Positions 39,301 through 47,403 of a stretch of 64,000 nt of DNA are shown one piece after another. Origin of the DNA: Lachnospiraceae bacterium (lineage in GTDB: Bacteria > Bacillota > Clostridia > Lachnospirales > Lachnospiraceae). Both the position numbers and the translations under genes were made by a program. The notes below the pieces were generated by a model. The model searched no databases. It had not been told where the DNA came from and saw nothing but the letters and a program-made list of their open reading frames with translations. Numbering within the stretch: position 1 is the stretch's first letter; the number at the start of each line of letters is the position of its first letter. The stretch spans positions 1-64,000 of the forward strand of contig CABIXN010000002.1 in the NCBI GenBank assembly GCA_902362715.1, given 5' to 3'.

Positions 39301-42300
39301 AGAGATCTGCAGACAGCTTATTGCTGAATTGCAGCCCACTGCCGGACAGGAAGAAAAAGAACAAGATGGAGTTTCACAGGATTCTTCCGACCTGATCGGT
39401 AAGGAAATTGTGATCGACAACCGCAGATACCGGATTGAAAGCGTAGGAGAAATCAGCGGTGATGTGTCTATGCGTGACATCACATTCCAGAACCATGTTG
39501 GTTTCCCGATCAATCGTGTGGAAAAGATCAGTTATATCCGCAGGCTTTTGGAACAGCAACAGCCACAGGAGGAACTACTGAAACAGGCGAAAGCCCTGAT
39601 CGATGAATTTATCCATGAAGAATACGACAGCGAATCAGGGGCAGATTATGAGGATTTGCACAGCGTAGGGCTTGCCTATACTACTTCCGAGAATGAGGAG
39701 CATGATCTTCAGATCAATGCGGATCTGGTGGATTGTACACTGGATATTTATATCGACAGCAGCCTGGCTCATCGAGAAAGATTCAACGGGCTTTCGGATA
39801 TGATTGAACGCTGTCTTTCTGATCTGGAATTTGGAGACTTAGTAGCAAAGGCAGAAGATCAGGTTGAACGATTGAAACCGCTTGAATCACAGCCCGAAGA
39901 AAAGACAGAAAAAGCAGTTGTTCCTTCTTCTGACCGGCACAATTATCGGATTACAGAAGATACTTTAGGTGTCGGTGGTGCAAAAGAAAAATTCAGAAAC
40001 AACATGGCAGCCATCCAGCTGCTCCATGAGCTGGAATTGGAACATCGTCTTGCTACACCCGAAGAACAGGAAGTTCTTGCCCGTTATGTTGGCTGGGGCG
40101 GTCTATCCATGGCCTTTGACGAGAACAATGCGGCCTGGGCAGAAGAATTTAAGGAGCTGAACGCCAGCCTCTCCCCGGAAGAATACCGGGCAGCCATGGA
40201 GTCCACTCTGACAGCGTTCTATACCCCGCCGGTTGTCATCAAAGCCATGTACGAATCCCTTGACCATATGGGATTTTCCGGTGGTACGATTCTGGAGCCG
40301 TCCTGCGGAACCGGCAATTTCTTTGGTCTGCTCCCGGATCGTATGGCAGGCTCAACGCTTCACGGTGTAGAAATCGACTCTCTTACAGGAAGAATTGCAA
40401 AGCAGCTTTACCAGAAAGCCAGCATTGCCATTGAGGGATTTGAGCAGACAAAACTTCCCGATGACCATTTTGACGTCGTTGTCGGCAATGTACCGTTTGG
40501 CGATTTTAAGGTCAATGACAGCCGTTACAACGCCCAGAAATTCCTGATCCACGATTATTTCTTTGCGAAAGCATTGGATAAAGTCCGCAGCGGCGGCGTA
40601 GTGGCCTTTATCACTTCCAAGGGAACGATGGATAAAACAAGCCCGGAGGTGCGGAAATATATCGCACAGAGGGCAGAACTTTTAGGAGCCATCCGCCTGC
40701 CAGATAATACGTTCCGAGCCAATGCAGGGACAGAGGTCACCAGTGACATCCTCTTTTTGCAAAAGCGTGACCGCATTGCAGATGTGGAACCGGATTGGGT
40801 ACACCTGGATACCGATGAGAACGGGATCACCATGAACAGCTATTTTGTACAGCACCCGGAAATGATCCTGGGCGAAATGAAAATGGAAAGTACCCGTTTT
40901 GGTTTTGACTCTGTCTGCAAGGCATACAAAGATATTCCACTTGCAGACCTGTTAAGCAAAGCTGTCCAGAACATTCAGGGAGAAATCCCGGAGTATGAAA
41001 AAGGGATCGATGAAATCTCGGATGAACCGGACGCTTCTGTTCCTGCCGACCCGAATGTGCGCAATTTTTCCTTTACCATGGTGGATGGAAAAGTCTACTT
41101 CCGGGAAAATGACCGCATGACACCGGCCACAGTATCTATGACCGCAGAGAGCCGCATCAAGGGATTGATCCAGATCCGTGACTGTGTCAGAAAGCTCATC
41201 GAGTATCAGACGGAGGATTATCCAGAAGAAATGATACGCACCGAACAGGAAAACCTGAACCGGCTGTATGATGCGTTTTCCCAAAAATACGGGCTGATCA
41301 ATAGCCGTGGCAACTATCTGGCCTTTGCATCGGATGAGAGCTACTTCCTGTTATGCTCTTTGGAAGTGCTGGATGATGAGGGTAATTTCAAACGAAAAGC
41401 AGATATGTTTACGAAGCGGACGATCAAGCCCCACCGAGAAGTTACTTCTGTGGAAACGGCCAGTGAAGCCCTTGCCCTTTCGATTGGGGAAAAAGCACTT
41501 GTTGACCTGCCTTATATGGAACAGCTTACAGGCAAACTCCAGGAGGAACTGGTACAGGAATTGCAGGGCGTGATCTTCCGTATCCCCGCTTCGGAACCGG
41601 CAAAATATGTGACTGCTGACGAATATCTGTCCGGCAATGTGCGAACAAAACTTCTAAGCGCACAGGCTGCGGCAAAGGAAGATCCGGCGTATGAAATCAA
41701 TGTAGAAGCCTTAAAGCAGGTGATCCCCAAAGACTTGTCAGCGGCAGAAATCTCCGTCCGTCTGGGTACCACCTGGATACCGCAGGAGGATATTCAGCGG
41801 TTTGTCATGGAGCTTCTTACCCCTTCCAGCTATGCAGCAGGAAGAATCCGAGTGCGCTATACTCCAATGAATGGCGACTGGTTTATTGAAAATAAGAGTT
41901 CCGATTTCGGAAATGTCAAGGCGGACAGCACCTATGGTACAAAAAGGGCTTCCGCCTATCGTATTATTGAGGACACCTTAAACCTGCGTGATACCCGTAT
42001 TTTTGATTATGTGTATGATGAAAACGGCAATAAAAGAGCCGTATTCAATGCCAAAGAAACCACGGCAGCGCAGGCAAAGCAGGAAGCTATCAAACAGGCA
42101 TTTCAGGATTGGATCTGGAAAGATCCGGCACGAAGGAGCCGACTGGTGCGGTATTACAACGACACATTCAATTCCGTCCGCCCTCGTGAGTATGACGGAA
42201 GCCATATTGTATTTGGCGGTATCAGCCCAGAGATTACTCTCCGACCTCACCAGGTCAATGCTATTGCCCATATCCTGTACGGCGGCAACACACTCCTTGC

Positions 42301-44710
42301 CCATAAGGTGGGCGCAGGAAAGACCTTTGAAATGGTTGCTGCGGCACAGGAAAGCAAGCGCCTTGGATTATGCAATAAGTCGATGTTCGTTGTTCCCAAT
42401 CATCTTGTGGGGCAATGGGCTTCCGAGTATCTCAGGCTGTACCCAAGTGCCAATATCCTTGTAACCCGCAGGCAGGACTTTGAGACGGGCAACCGGAAAA
42501 AGTTCTGTTCCCGCATTGCCACCGGCGATTACGATGCGGTCATTATCGGGCATAGCCAGTTTGAGAAAATCCCAATGAGCATTGAGCGTCAGAGAGAACA
42601 GCTTCAACGTCAGATTGATGATATTGAGCGTGGGATTGATGATGTGAAGGCAAGCAAAGGCGAACAGTTCACGGTCAAGCAGCTGATGAAAACCAGAAAG
42701 GCGATTCAGGCAAAACTGGATAAGCTCAATGACACCAAGCGAAAGGATACCGTCATTGATTTTGAACAGCTCGGTATCGACAGGCTCTTTATTGATGAGA
42801 GCCATTTTTATAAGAACCTGTATCTTTATACCAAGATGCGAAATGTAGGCGGGATCGCCCAGACGGAAGCCCAGAAATCCAGCGACCTTTTTATGAAGTG
42901 CCGCTATCTGGATGAAATCACAGGCAACCGGGGAACGATCTTTGCCACGGGAACCCCGATCAGCAACTCCATGGTCGAGCTGTATTCGGTACAGCGCTAC
43001 TTGCAGTATGATGCGCTTTTACGGAATGGTTTGCAGCATTTTGACAGCTGGGCATCCACCTTTGGTGAGACAGTCACCGCTCTGGAGCTGGCTCCGGAGG
43101 GAACCAATTACCGGGCGAAAACCCGCTTTGCCAAGTTTTTCAACCTGCCGGAGCTGATGCTGATGTTCCGGGAGGTGGCGGATATTCAGACCGCCGATAT
43201 GCTGAAGCTCCCTGTTCCGGCGGTCAAGTACCACAACATCAAGACCAGGCCAAGTGAAATCCAGACGGAACTGGTCGCTTCCCTTGCCAAACGAGCAGAA
43301 AAAGTCCGTGCAAGGCTTGTGGAGCCGAATGTGGACAACATGCTCAAGATTACCAACGATGGTCGAAAACTTGCCCTTGACCAGAGGATGATCGACCCCA
43401 TGCTGCCGGATGATCCCAACAGCAAGGTGAATGCCTGTGTGGACAACGTGTATCGTATCTGGGAAGAATATGCGGATACGAAAGCAACCCAGCTGGTGTT
43501 CTGCGACCTGTCTACCCCGAAAAATGACGGGACTTTTAATGTCTATGATGACATCCGGGAAAAGCTGATGGCCCGTGGTATCCCTGCCGAACAGATACGG
43601 TTTATCCATGAAGCTACCAGTGACGCACAGAAAAAGGAACTGTTTGCAAAAGTGCGAAGCGGCGAAGTCCGTGTCCTGCTTGGTTCAACCCCTAAGATGG
43701 GTGCAGGTACCAACGTACAGGACAGACTCATTGCCATTCATAATCTGGATTGCCCGTGGCGTCCATCCGATCTGGAACAGCGCCAGGGACGTATTGAGCG
43801 CCAGGGAAACAGGTTCCCGGAAGTTCAGGTTTACCGTTATGTGACGGAGCAGACCTTTGATGCTTATCTCTATCAGCTGGTGGAATCGAAGCAGAAATTT
43901 ATCTCCCAGATCATGACCAGCAAAAGTCCTGTCCGCTCTGCGGAAGATGTGGATGAAGTGGCCCTTTCCTTTGCAGAAGTCAAAATGCTTGCCACAGGAG
44001 ACGAGCGTTTCAAGGAAAAAATGGACTTAGACATTCAGGTTTCCAAGCTCAAAGTGCTGAAACAGAGCTATCTATCCGAGCATTACGACCTTGAGGACAG
44101 GATACTGAAATATTTCCCGCAGACCATTAAGGAGTGTGAACAGCGGATTGTCTGCTATGAAGCCGATGCTTCCCTTGCCCGGCAGCATCAGCCGCAGGGC
44201 GAAGAAAAGTTCTGTCCGATGACCTTAAAAGGAATCACTTATACGGAAAAAGCAGCCGCAGGCGAGATGCTTCTTGCGGTCTGTAAAGAATATCCGATGG
44301 CCGAGCCTGCGGAAATCGGAAGCTATCGTGGGTTCAAACTGGAAGTTTTCTATGATACCTTCAATGCCCATTACTGTTTATATCTTTGCGGAAAGGCAAA
44401 GCACAAGGTAGATTTAGGTACTGATCCACTGGGTAATCTGACCCGAATTGAAAATGAGCTTGCGAAAATTCCTGCAAAACTGGAAGCCGCAAAAACCAAA
44501 AAAGCAGAAACGATGGAGCAGCTTGAAACTGCTAAGATTGAGGTGGAAAAGCCGTTTGCCTTTGAAGATGAACTGAAAGAGAAATCAGAACGGCTCAATG
44601 CCCTCAACATCGAGCTGAATTTAGATCAGAAAGATCCCGCTGTGCTTGATGCAGAGCCGGAGCAAAGTGAGGAACCGCCCGAAAGAAAATGCGCAAGCCG
44701 GGAGAGATAA
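36380..44710 (+). CDS. Polyvalent ICE protein: ArdC-like, N6-adenine methylase and SNF2-type helicase
   Basis: At 2776 residues this is the largest protein of the element. The N-terminus (TWQNFLAAACRNYKCRFDEQ, LLIFAQRPDAVAVAQLETWN) is ArdC-like. A low-complexity Ser/Gly/Asp linker spans about residues 260-400 and overlaps tnpV in another frame. Several uncharacterised domains follow. The methylase part begins near residue 1195 (ARYVGWGGLSMAF), with SAM motif LEPSCGTGNFFG near 1303 and catalytic motif GNVPFGDF near 1368. The helicase part has Walker A HKVGAGKTFEM near 1973, DESHFYKN near 2137 and the C-lobe motif RQGRIERQGNRF near 2468, then a coiled-coil tail. Such proteins enter the recipient or act in establishment and anti-restriction; this is known for polyvalent proteins in general and inferred here. 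Confidence 0.9.
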   Translation: MAAKYQLITELYRRTEIAVAKNPQTWQNFLAAACRNYKCRFDEQLLIFAQRPDAVAVAQLETWNKQFRRWVNKDSKGIAVFDPKGRRNTLKYYFDVSDTHEGYYGSRPVPIWQMETRYEQPVMERLSDRFGELEGTDLASALMETAKNAVEDHLQDYLSQLKDMTADSFLEELDDLNIEVMYQRLAVNSVAFMLVSRCGLDTSEYFEREDFQDIVNFNTPATINALGIATSDIAEMALREISQTIRDVQVAEKTQSRTFAQETQSSYDRSRKQPERSDNHGEHHIYPSGGLSYSRPDITDRARTSAWQIRIDAPGLSGAAQESDLSQPSDTGQAERASVPDGTDSDPEAGTSDEAAVSRAGRDGGTERESTDAVGGNDEQHSQPGGGTDPERTDLPLSTANEEEVTANLPTVEEQIEQIAEAEDEKSSAFSVSQEDIDSVLVRGSGFENGKYRIYRQFQKHEDKKANITFLKNEYGTGGGTHSYPDGTQGGTWHDSKGIGIEKHGSYTKPDLVLSWSKVEKRIRELIQNDRYFNAKEKDHYPEFLESVEAPQYEIDAQRKMARQRFIDAHRDLPPADKRDTLSLRLSDFIRDLDHYEKDLLKEVDRADLADVPAEQMEQLLSEPATVQQLLDFLTKVQRQTVSVYSRSNAWRFSQELLELHPVRYLYHEGDTVYLGADKYEVSAFDETAVSLQNPEFPLFGKEMSRTDFEEKLRENPANDHLKVIITEMQDKETPAETKPDRLVFSIGFSEHPAFYDRELKDRYTDLSFALGNYLLGVLDEKQHRERQAEENHVGWYHKTDFEITATIGGEDFHYEGRFDIGDGEGDLIAHIKNFYEYSLSPNCPFIPEWKKQGEDFYREKLESLQWGRDVFLPYLEQHKTLTPEDEKLFAEIMATENDWFRVPEDKNTSLAGRLVDFIEEVDPYEYQDTLEVGETKEDAIQKIEADLADPTHVQSYVEQLTQWQEELEDEEQKEICRQLIAELQPTAGQEEKEQDGVSQDSSDLIGKEIVIDNRRYRIESVGEISGDVSMRDITFQNHVGFPINRVEKISYIRRLLEQQQPQEELLKQAKALIDEFIHEEYDSESGADYEDLHSVGLAYTTSENEEHDLQINADLVDCTLDIYIDSSLAHRERFNGLSDMIERCLSDLEFGDLVAKAEDQVERLKPLESQPEEKTEKAVVPSSDRHNYRITEDTLGVGGAKEKFRNNMAAIQLLHELELEHRLATPEEQEVLARYVGWGGLSMAFDENNAAWAEEFKELNASLSPEEYRAAMESTLTAFYTPPVVIKAMYESLDHMGFSGGTILEPSCGTGNFFGLLPDRMAGSTLHGVEIDSLTGRIAKQLYQKASIAIEGFEQTKLPDDHFDVVVGNVPFGDFKVNDSRYNAQKFLIHDYFFAKALDKVRSGGVVAFITSKGTMDKTSPEVRKYIAQRAELLGAIRLPDNTFRANAGTEVTSDILFLQKRDRIADVEPDWVHLDTDENGITMNSYFVQHPEMILGEMKMESTRFGFDSVCKAYKDIPLADLLSKAVQNIQGEIPEYEKGIDEISDEPDASVPADPNVRNFSFTMVDGKVYFRENDRMTPATVSMTAESRIKGLIQIRDCVRKLIEYQTEDYPEEMIRTEQENLNRLYDAFSQKYGLINSRGNYLAFASDESYFLLCSLEVLDDEGNFKRKADMFTKRTIKPHREVTSVETASEALALSIGEKALVDLPYMEQLTGKLQEELVQELQGVIFRIPASEPAKYVTADEYLSGNVRTKLLSAQAAAKEDPAYEINVEALKQVIPKDLSAAEISVRLGTTWIPQEDIQRFVMELLTPSSYAAGRIRVRYTPMNGDWFIENKSSDFGNVKADSTYGTKRASAYRIIEDTLNLRDTRIFDYVYDENGNKRAVFNAKETTAAQAKQEAIKQAFQDWIWKDPARRSRLVRYYNDTFNSVRPREYDGSHIVFGGISPEITLRPHQVNAIAHILYGGNTLLAHKVGAGKTFEMVAAAQESKRLGLCNKSMFVVPNHLVGQWASEYLRLYPSANILVTRRQDFETGNRKKFCSRIATGDYDAVIIGHSQFEKIPMSIERQREQLQRQIDDIERGIDDVKASKGEQFTVKQLMKTRKAIQAKLDKLNDTKRKDTVIDFEQLGIDRLFIDESHFYKNLYLYTKMRNVGGIAQTEAQKSSDLFMKCRYLDEITGNRGTIFATGTPISNSMVELYSVQRYLQYDALLRNGLQHFDSWASTFGETVTALELAPEGTNYRAKTRFAKFFNLPELMLMFREVADIQTADMLKLPVPAVKYHNIKTRPSEIQTELVASLAKRAEKVRARLVEPNVDNMLKITNDGRKLALDQRMIDPMLPDDPNSKVNACVDNVYRIWEEYADTKATQLVFCDLSTPKNDGTFNVYDDIREKLMARGIPAEQIRFIHEATSDAQKKELFAKVRSGEVRVLLGSTPKMGAGTNVQDRLIAIHNLDCPWRPSDLEQRQGRIERQGNRFPEVQVYRYVTEQTFDAYLYQLVESKQKFISQIMTSKSPVRSAEDVDEVALSFAEVKMLATGDERFKEKMDLDIQVSKLKVLKQSYLSEHYDLEDRILKYFPQTIKECEQRIVCYEADASLARQHQPQGEEKFCPMTLKGITYTEKAAAGEMLLAVCKEYPMAEPAEIGSYRGFKLEVFYDTFNAHYCLYLCGKAKHKVDLGTDPLGNLTRIENELAKIPAKLEAAKTKKAETMEQLETAKIEVEKPFAFEDELKEKSERLNALNIELNLDQKDPAVLDAEPEQSEEPPERKCASRER
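37218..37571 (+). CDS. tnpV: TnpV-like transposon protein nested in the polyvalent gene
   Basis: In a frame different from the surrounding gene there is a complete 117-residue protein: MENITYTRQGDYLIPDLTLP, then LGRYALMHRDYLEQHKRVTY, LLTQGRLNEHLYQTEQTA and MQWVGMMNNIRSQAEELILN. I recognise this as the TnpV family found in many clostridial conjugative transposons. The ATG has its own strong site, AAAGGAG, 8 bases upstream. It covers residues about 280-397 of the large protein, exactly its low-complexity linker, so the smaller frame is likely the conserved one. TnpV function is not established. Confidence 0.8.
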   Translation: MENITYTRQGDYLIPDLTLPTEPELPLGRYALMHRDYLEQHKRVTYLNLLTQGRLNEHLYQTEQTAIQRLELLTKQLSAEQGVTEELKEKAPMQWVGMMNNIRSQAEELILNELIYR

Positions 44711-44727
44711 ATTCCCTTTTTGCACAT

Positions 44728-44756
44728 TTGTATTGCATAAATATGGGCAGTATAAT
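44728..44756 (+). promoter_or_regulatory. Promoter downstream of the polyvalent gene
   Basis: TTGTAT (44728-44733), a 17-base spacer and a perfect TATAAT (44751-44756) stand 35 bases before the GTG start of the next gene. Confidence 0.65.
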
Positions 44757-44790
44757 AAGTGTAGAATTGAAACTATCGGAGGTGAGAGCG

Positions 44791-45120
44791 GTGTCTGACG
44801 AGTTCAGATTTGAAACCTTTGTAGATGCCCACAGCAATATCTTTCGTGAATATCTAAGCTCCGTGATTGCGAAACTGCCGGAAAGCAATGAGGACTACCG
44901 TGCCATTCAGGAACAGATGGAAACGATATTTCAACAATATCCCAAAGTGCTAGAGGCTGTTGATACCGAAACTGCAACGGAATTATCCCAGCAGGAATGT
45001 GCGGCTCTGATCAAGGTTATGGAGCTTAGAAACAATCTGACAGATATTGAAATGCAGACGGTTTACTTCCGTGGCTGTTATGATGGCGTTGGGTATCTGA
45101 AAAAAGCAGGAATTTTATAA
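44791..45120 (+). CDS. Small conserved ICE protein, unknown function
   Basis: The 109-residue acidic helical protein starts at GTG 44791 (MSDEFRFETFVDAHSNIFRE), with GGAGGTGAG upstream. The longer frame from 44689 starts inside the previous gene. Its end MQTVYFRGCYDGVGYLKKAG is a recurrent ending of small proteins in this ICE family. No function can be given. It has its own promoter and terminator. Confidence 0.65.
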   Translation: MSDEFRFETFVDAHSNIFREYLSSVIAKLPESNEDYRAIQEQMETIFQQYPKVLEAVDTETATELSQQECAALIKVMELRNNLTDIEMQTVYFRGCYDGVGYLKKAGIL

Positions 45121-45129
45121 CCGACAAAG

Positions 45130-45160
45130 GCGGCATTGGCGTGAAGCTGATGCCGCTTTT
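45130..45160 (+). terminator. Terminator after the 109-residue gene
   Basis: GCGGCAT (45130-45136) pairs with ATGCCGC (45150-45156), followed by TTTT. The T-run leads into TTTACATAG, a partial copy of the TTTACATAGCCG repeat. Confidence 0.7.
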
Positions 45161-45190
45161 ACATAGGTGTGGGATAGAAAAAATTGCAGA

Positions 45191-45211
45191 ATTATGATAT
45201 AATATCATAAT
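45191..45211. promoter_or_regulatory. Palindromic operator over an extended -10 promoter
   Basis: A perfect 10-bp inverted repeat with a single central base (ATTATGATAT-A-ATATCATAAT) contains TATAAT (45198-45203) with TG one base before it. It lies 22 bases upstream of the start of the next gene, so a dimeric regulator bound here would block transcription. Confidence 0.65.
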
Positions 45212-45232
45212 TTGAAATTTACGGAGGCTATC

Positions 45233-45658
45233 ATGGAAGAATTGTTAGTCTATGCGCTTTTATTTTGCGAGGAATTAGTAACAGAAGCCGAGTACAATGA
45301 ACTACTTGATGAAATGTTTCTCAGCGCCCCCGAAAATGATGATTTGCTCTATTTAGAGGGCGAGACAAATATAAAGAAAGCCATTATCTATATACGAACT
45401 CATATTAATTACAATCATTTTGATCTTGAGCAGTTTGGCAGAATTTTGATGAGTAAATTAAAAGATGTCTATGTAAAATGTTCGGATATAAAATATTTCG
45501 CAGAGCGGATGTATAGTTTATGGGAAAACCTTCCTGGAAATATTCAAGACATAGAACCGTTTTGGACATTGTCTTATGCTGATGATCCTCTATCATGGGG
45601 GGATGAAGAACAAACTAGAAACATTTATGAACATATACTAAATTACTATAAAGATTAA
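45233..45658 (+). CDS. Unrecognised AT-rich accessory protein
   Basis: The 141-residue acidic, mostly helical protein starts at ATG 45233 (MEELLVYALLFCEELVTEAE), with GGAGG upstream; the longer in-frame start overlaps the operator. It shows no motif known to me. Acidic pI, size and an isolated AT-rich setting recall bacterial immunity proteins, but no partner toxin is seen. It stands alone between two terminators inside the GC-richer ICE and is flanked by TTTACATAG repeats. Confidence 0.6.
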   Translation: MEELLVYALLFCEELVTEAEYNELLDEMFLSAPENDDLLYLEGETNIKKAIIYIRTHINYNHFDLEQFGRILMSKLKDVYVKCSDIKYFAERMYSLWENLPGNIQDIEPFWTLSYADDPLSWGDEEQTRNIYEHILNYYKD

Positions 45659-45742
45659 ACTTTATAACAGTTCCATCTGTCGAGGAGCCAAACGGAATAG
45701 ACAAATCTCAGTTTGTAGTTACAATTAAATATGATTTTACAT

Positions 45743-45782
45743 AGCCGAGAGGTTTTCATTACGAAAATCCCTCGGCTTTTTC
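45743..45782 (+). terminator. Terminator with TTTACATAGCCG head
   Basis: AGCCGAG (45743-45749) and CTCGGCT (45771-45777) pair, extended by GGTTTT/AAAATCC, and are followed by TTTT. The preceding TTTACATAGCCG (45736-45747) is identical to the copies at 28488 and 28542. Confidence 0.75.
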
Positions 45783-45806
45783 TATTTCAGGAGGTGATTT
45801 TATTGA

Positions 45807-46790
45807 ATGAGAAGTAACAGACCCTATGTACAGCTTGACCCTGCCGTGATTGAGCAGGCACGGCAGATGGACTTGCTTTCCTACTTGCAGAGGTATGAAC
45901 CAGACAATCTGAAGCATGTGGCGAGGAATGTTTACTGTACCAGAGAACACGACAGTCTGAAGATTTCCAATGGCAAATGGTACTGGTGGTCAAGAGGTTT
46001 TGGCGGTGTTTCAGCTCTCGACTATCTGATCAAAGTCAAGGAATACAGCTTTGTAGAAGCTGTGGAAGCTCTGGCAGGTATTACCGCAAGTTGGAGTCCG
46101 CCGCCTGTTTCTGCACCCAAAGAGGAACCCAAGGTGCTTCTTCTACCACCCAGAAATAAAGACTGTGACCGGGTGATCCAGTATCTTTTCGGACGTGGCA
46201 TTGACTTTCAAATTATTCAGGAGTGCATTGCAGACGGTACGATTTATGAAAGTGCCAGGTATCACAATGTTGTTTTTATCGGCAAGGATGAAAACGGAAC
46301 CCCTAAGTATGCTGCCTATCGTGGTACGATGGCCAGCTCCTTTAAGGGCGATGCATCGGGAAGCGACAAGCGGTATTCCTTCCGCCTTCTGGCAAGAGAG
46401 CCATGCCAGTCGGTGCATCTGTTTGAAGCCGCCATTGATTTACTCTCCTATGCTACCCTGCTTAAATGTGAAGGTAAGGACTACAAAAAAGAAAATCTGC
46501 TTTCTCTTTCGGGCGTGTATCAGCCAAAGAAAGAGATAAAGGACAGCAAAATCCCCATTGCCCTTTCCACCTTTTTGAAGGGAAATCCACAAGTAAAGAC
46601 CATTTTTCTGCATCTGGACAATGACAAAACAGGCAGACTCTGTACTGCCGCCTTAAAAGAATTGTTGCAGAAAGACTATCAGATCGTTGATGATCCACCG
46701 CCTGTCGGTAAGGATTTCAACGATTTTTTATTGTCCTATTTAGGAATTGCAAGGCCGAATCGGAACCATGAAAGGAGGGATGCCCGTTGA
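45807..46790 (+). CDS. DUF3991/TOPRIM primase-like protein
   Basis: The 327-residue protein has an N-terminal zinc-finger-like DUF3991 region (NVYCTREHDSLKISNGKWYW, WSRGFGGVSALDYLIK). A TOPRIM-like half follows, with the acidic residues in VHLFEAAIDLLSY and FLHLDNDKTG. Such proteins are standard in Tn1549/CTn elements and probably prime the transferred strand in the recipient. AGGAGG lies about 13 bases before the ATG. It opens the mobilisation operon. Confidence 0.88.
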   Translation: MRSNRPYVQLDPAVIEQARQMDLLSYLQRYEPDNLKHVARNVYCTREHDSLKISNGKWYWWSRGFGGVSALDYLIKVKEYSFVEAVEALAGITASWSPPPVSAPKEEPKVLLLPPRNKDCDRVIQYLFGRGIDFQIIQECIADGTIYESARYHNVVFIGKDENGTPKYAAYRGTMASSFKGDASGSDKRYSFRLLAREPCQSVHLFEAAIDLLSYATLLKCEGKDYKKENLLSLSGVYQPKKEIKDSKIPIALSTFLKGNPQVKTIFLHLDNDKTGRLCTAALKELLQKDYQIVDDPPPVGKDFNDFLLSYLGIARPNRNHERRDAR

Positions 46791-46863
46791 TTGTCCACTG
46801 ATTTTTAGAAGGAAACACCACGGCATTGAAATTAAATTGAACAAAGAAAGTGAGGAAAATTCA

Positions 46864-47157
46864 TTGAAAAAATTTAAGGTTACTCTGACTGGACACTATC
46901 AAAAGACCATTTCCGTATATGCGGAAACCCCGGAACAGGTAAAAGAAAAGACAGAAACCATCCTGTTTGACACTGACCTGATCGACTTTTCTGATGAGGA
47001 TTTCATTGGCGGTGAAGCTGTCGTCACCGTAGACCGGGAGGACGGTCTTGAAGAATCCGTCGAAGAAGAAACGGATGAGGACGACTGCTGTTCGGGCTGC
47101 CCGTACTTCTGTTCCGTTTGCGGAGAATGTGTGTATGAGGACGAGTGCGAGGAGTGA
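46864..47157 (+). CDS. DpnD/PcfM-like small protein with Cys-rich acidic tail
   Basis: The 97-residue protein starts at TTG 46864 behind GTGAGGAAAA: MKKFKVTLTGHYQKTISVYA, AETPEQVKEKTE. This fits the beta-alpha pattern of the DpnD/PcfM family of conjugation-associated small proteins. The tail is unusual: a Glu/Asp stretch, then CCSGCPYFCSVCGECVYEDE with seven cysteines, which may bind metal. The frame is open further upstream without a site. Confidence 0.6.
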   Translation: MKKFKVTLTGHYQKTISVYAETPEQVKEKTETILFDTDLIDFSDEDFIGGEAVVTVDREDGLEESVEEETDEDDCCSGCPYFCSVCGECVYEDECEE

Positions 47158-47173
47158 TGTCTTACCAAGCACT

Positions 47174-47234
47174 GAATTTGGTTATCCAGAAATCTTCTGG
47201 ATGCCAAATTCGCTTGTTAGGGGGCATCCCCTAA
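47174..47234. promoter_or_regulatory. Candidate origin of transfer (oriT)
   Basis: Two strong hairpins stand in the only non-coding gap just before mobC and the relaxase. GAATTTGG and ATCCAGA (47174-47190) pair with TCTGGAT and CCAAATTC (47196-47211). Directly after it, TTAGGGG (47217-47223) pairs with CCCCTAA (47228-47234). Neither is followed by a T-run. Position next to the relaxosome genes is typical of oriT; the nick site is not identified. Confidence 0.5.
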
Positions 47235-47262
47235 TACCCCAGTGAAGAAAAGGAGTTTAAGA

Positions 47263-47403
47263 ATGAGTGAATTTATTGCGTTTACCCTTGGCGGAATTTT
47301 CGGTGTTGTACTGATGTGCTGCCTGCAGATCAACCGGCTCTCCGCCAGAAAGGATGTGGGAAATGAGAAACCGAAGCGTACAGATCCTGTTTCGTCTGAA
47401 TGA
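47263..47403 (+). CDS. DUF3789 family small membrane protein
   Basis: This 46-residue protein begins MSEFIAFTLGGIFGVVLMCC followed by LQINRLSARK. It is one N-terminal membrane helix with a hydrophilic tail, which I recognise as DUF3789, a family found in this ICE neighbourhood. AAAAGGAG precedes the ATG. Its end overlaps the mobC start by 41 bases. Confidence 0.8.
   Translation: MSEFIAFTLGGIFGVVLMCCLQINRLSARKDVGNEKPKRTDPVSSE

Noticed and set aside
45184..45203. TTGCAG as -35 box for the 141-residue gene
   Set aside because: It is only 8 bases from the -10 box; the TG-extended -10 is the better explanation.
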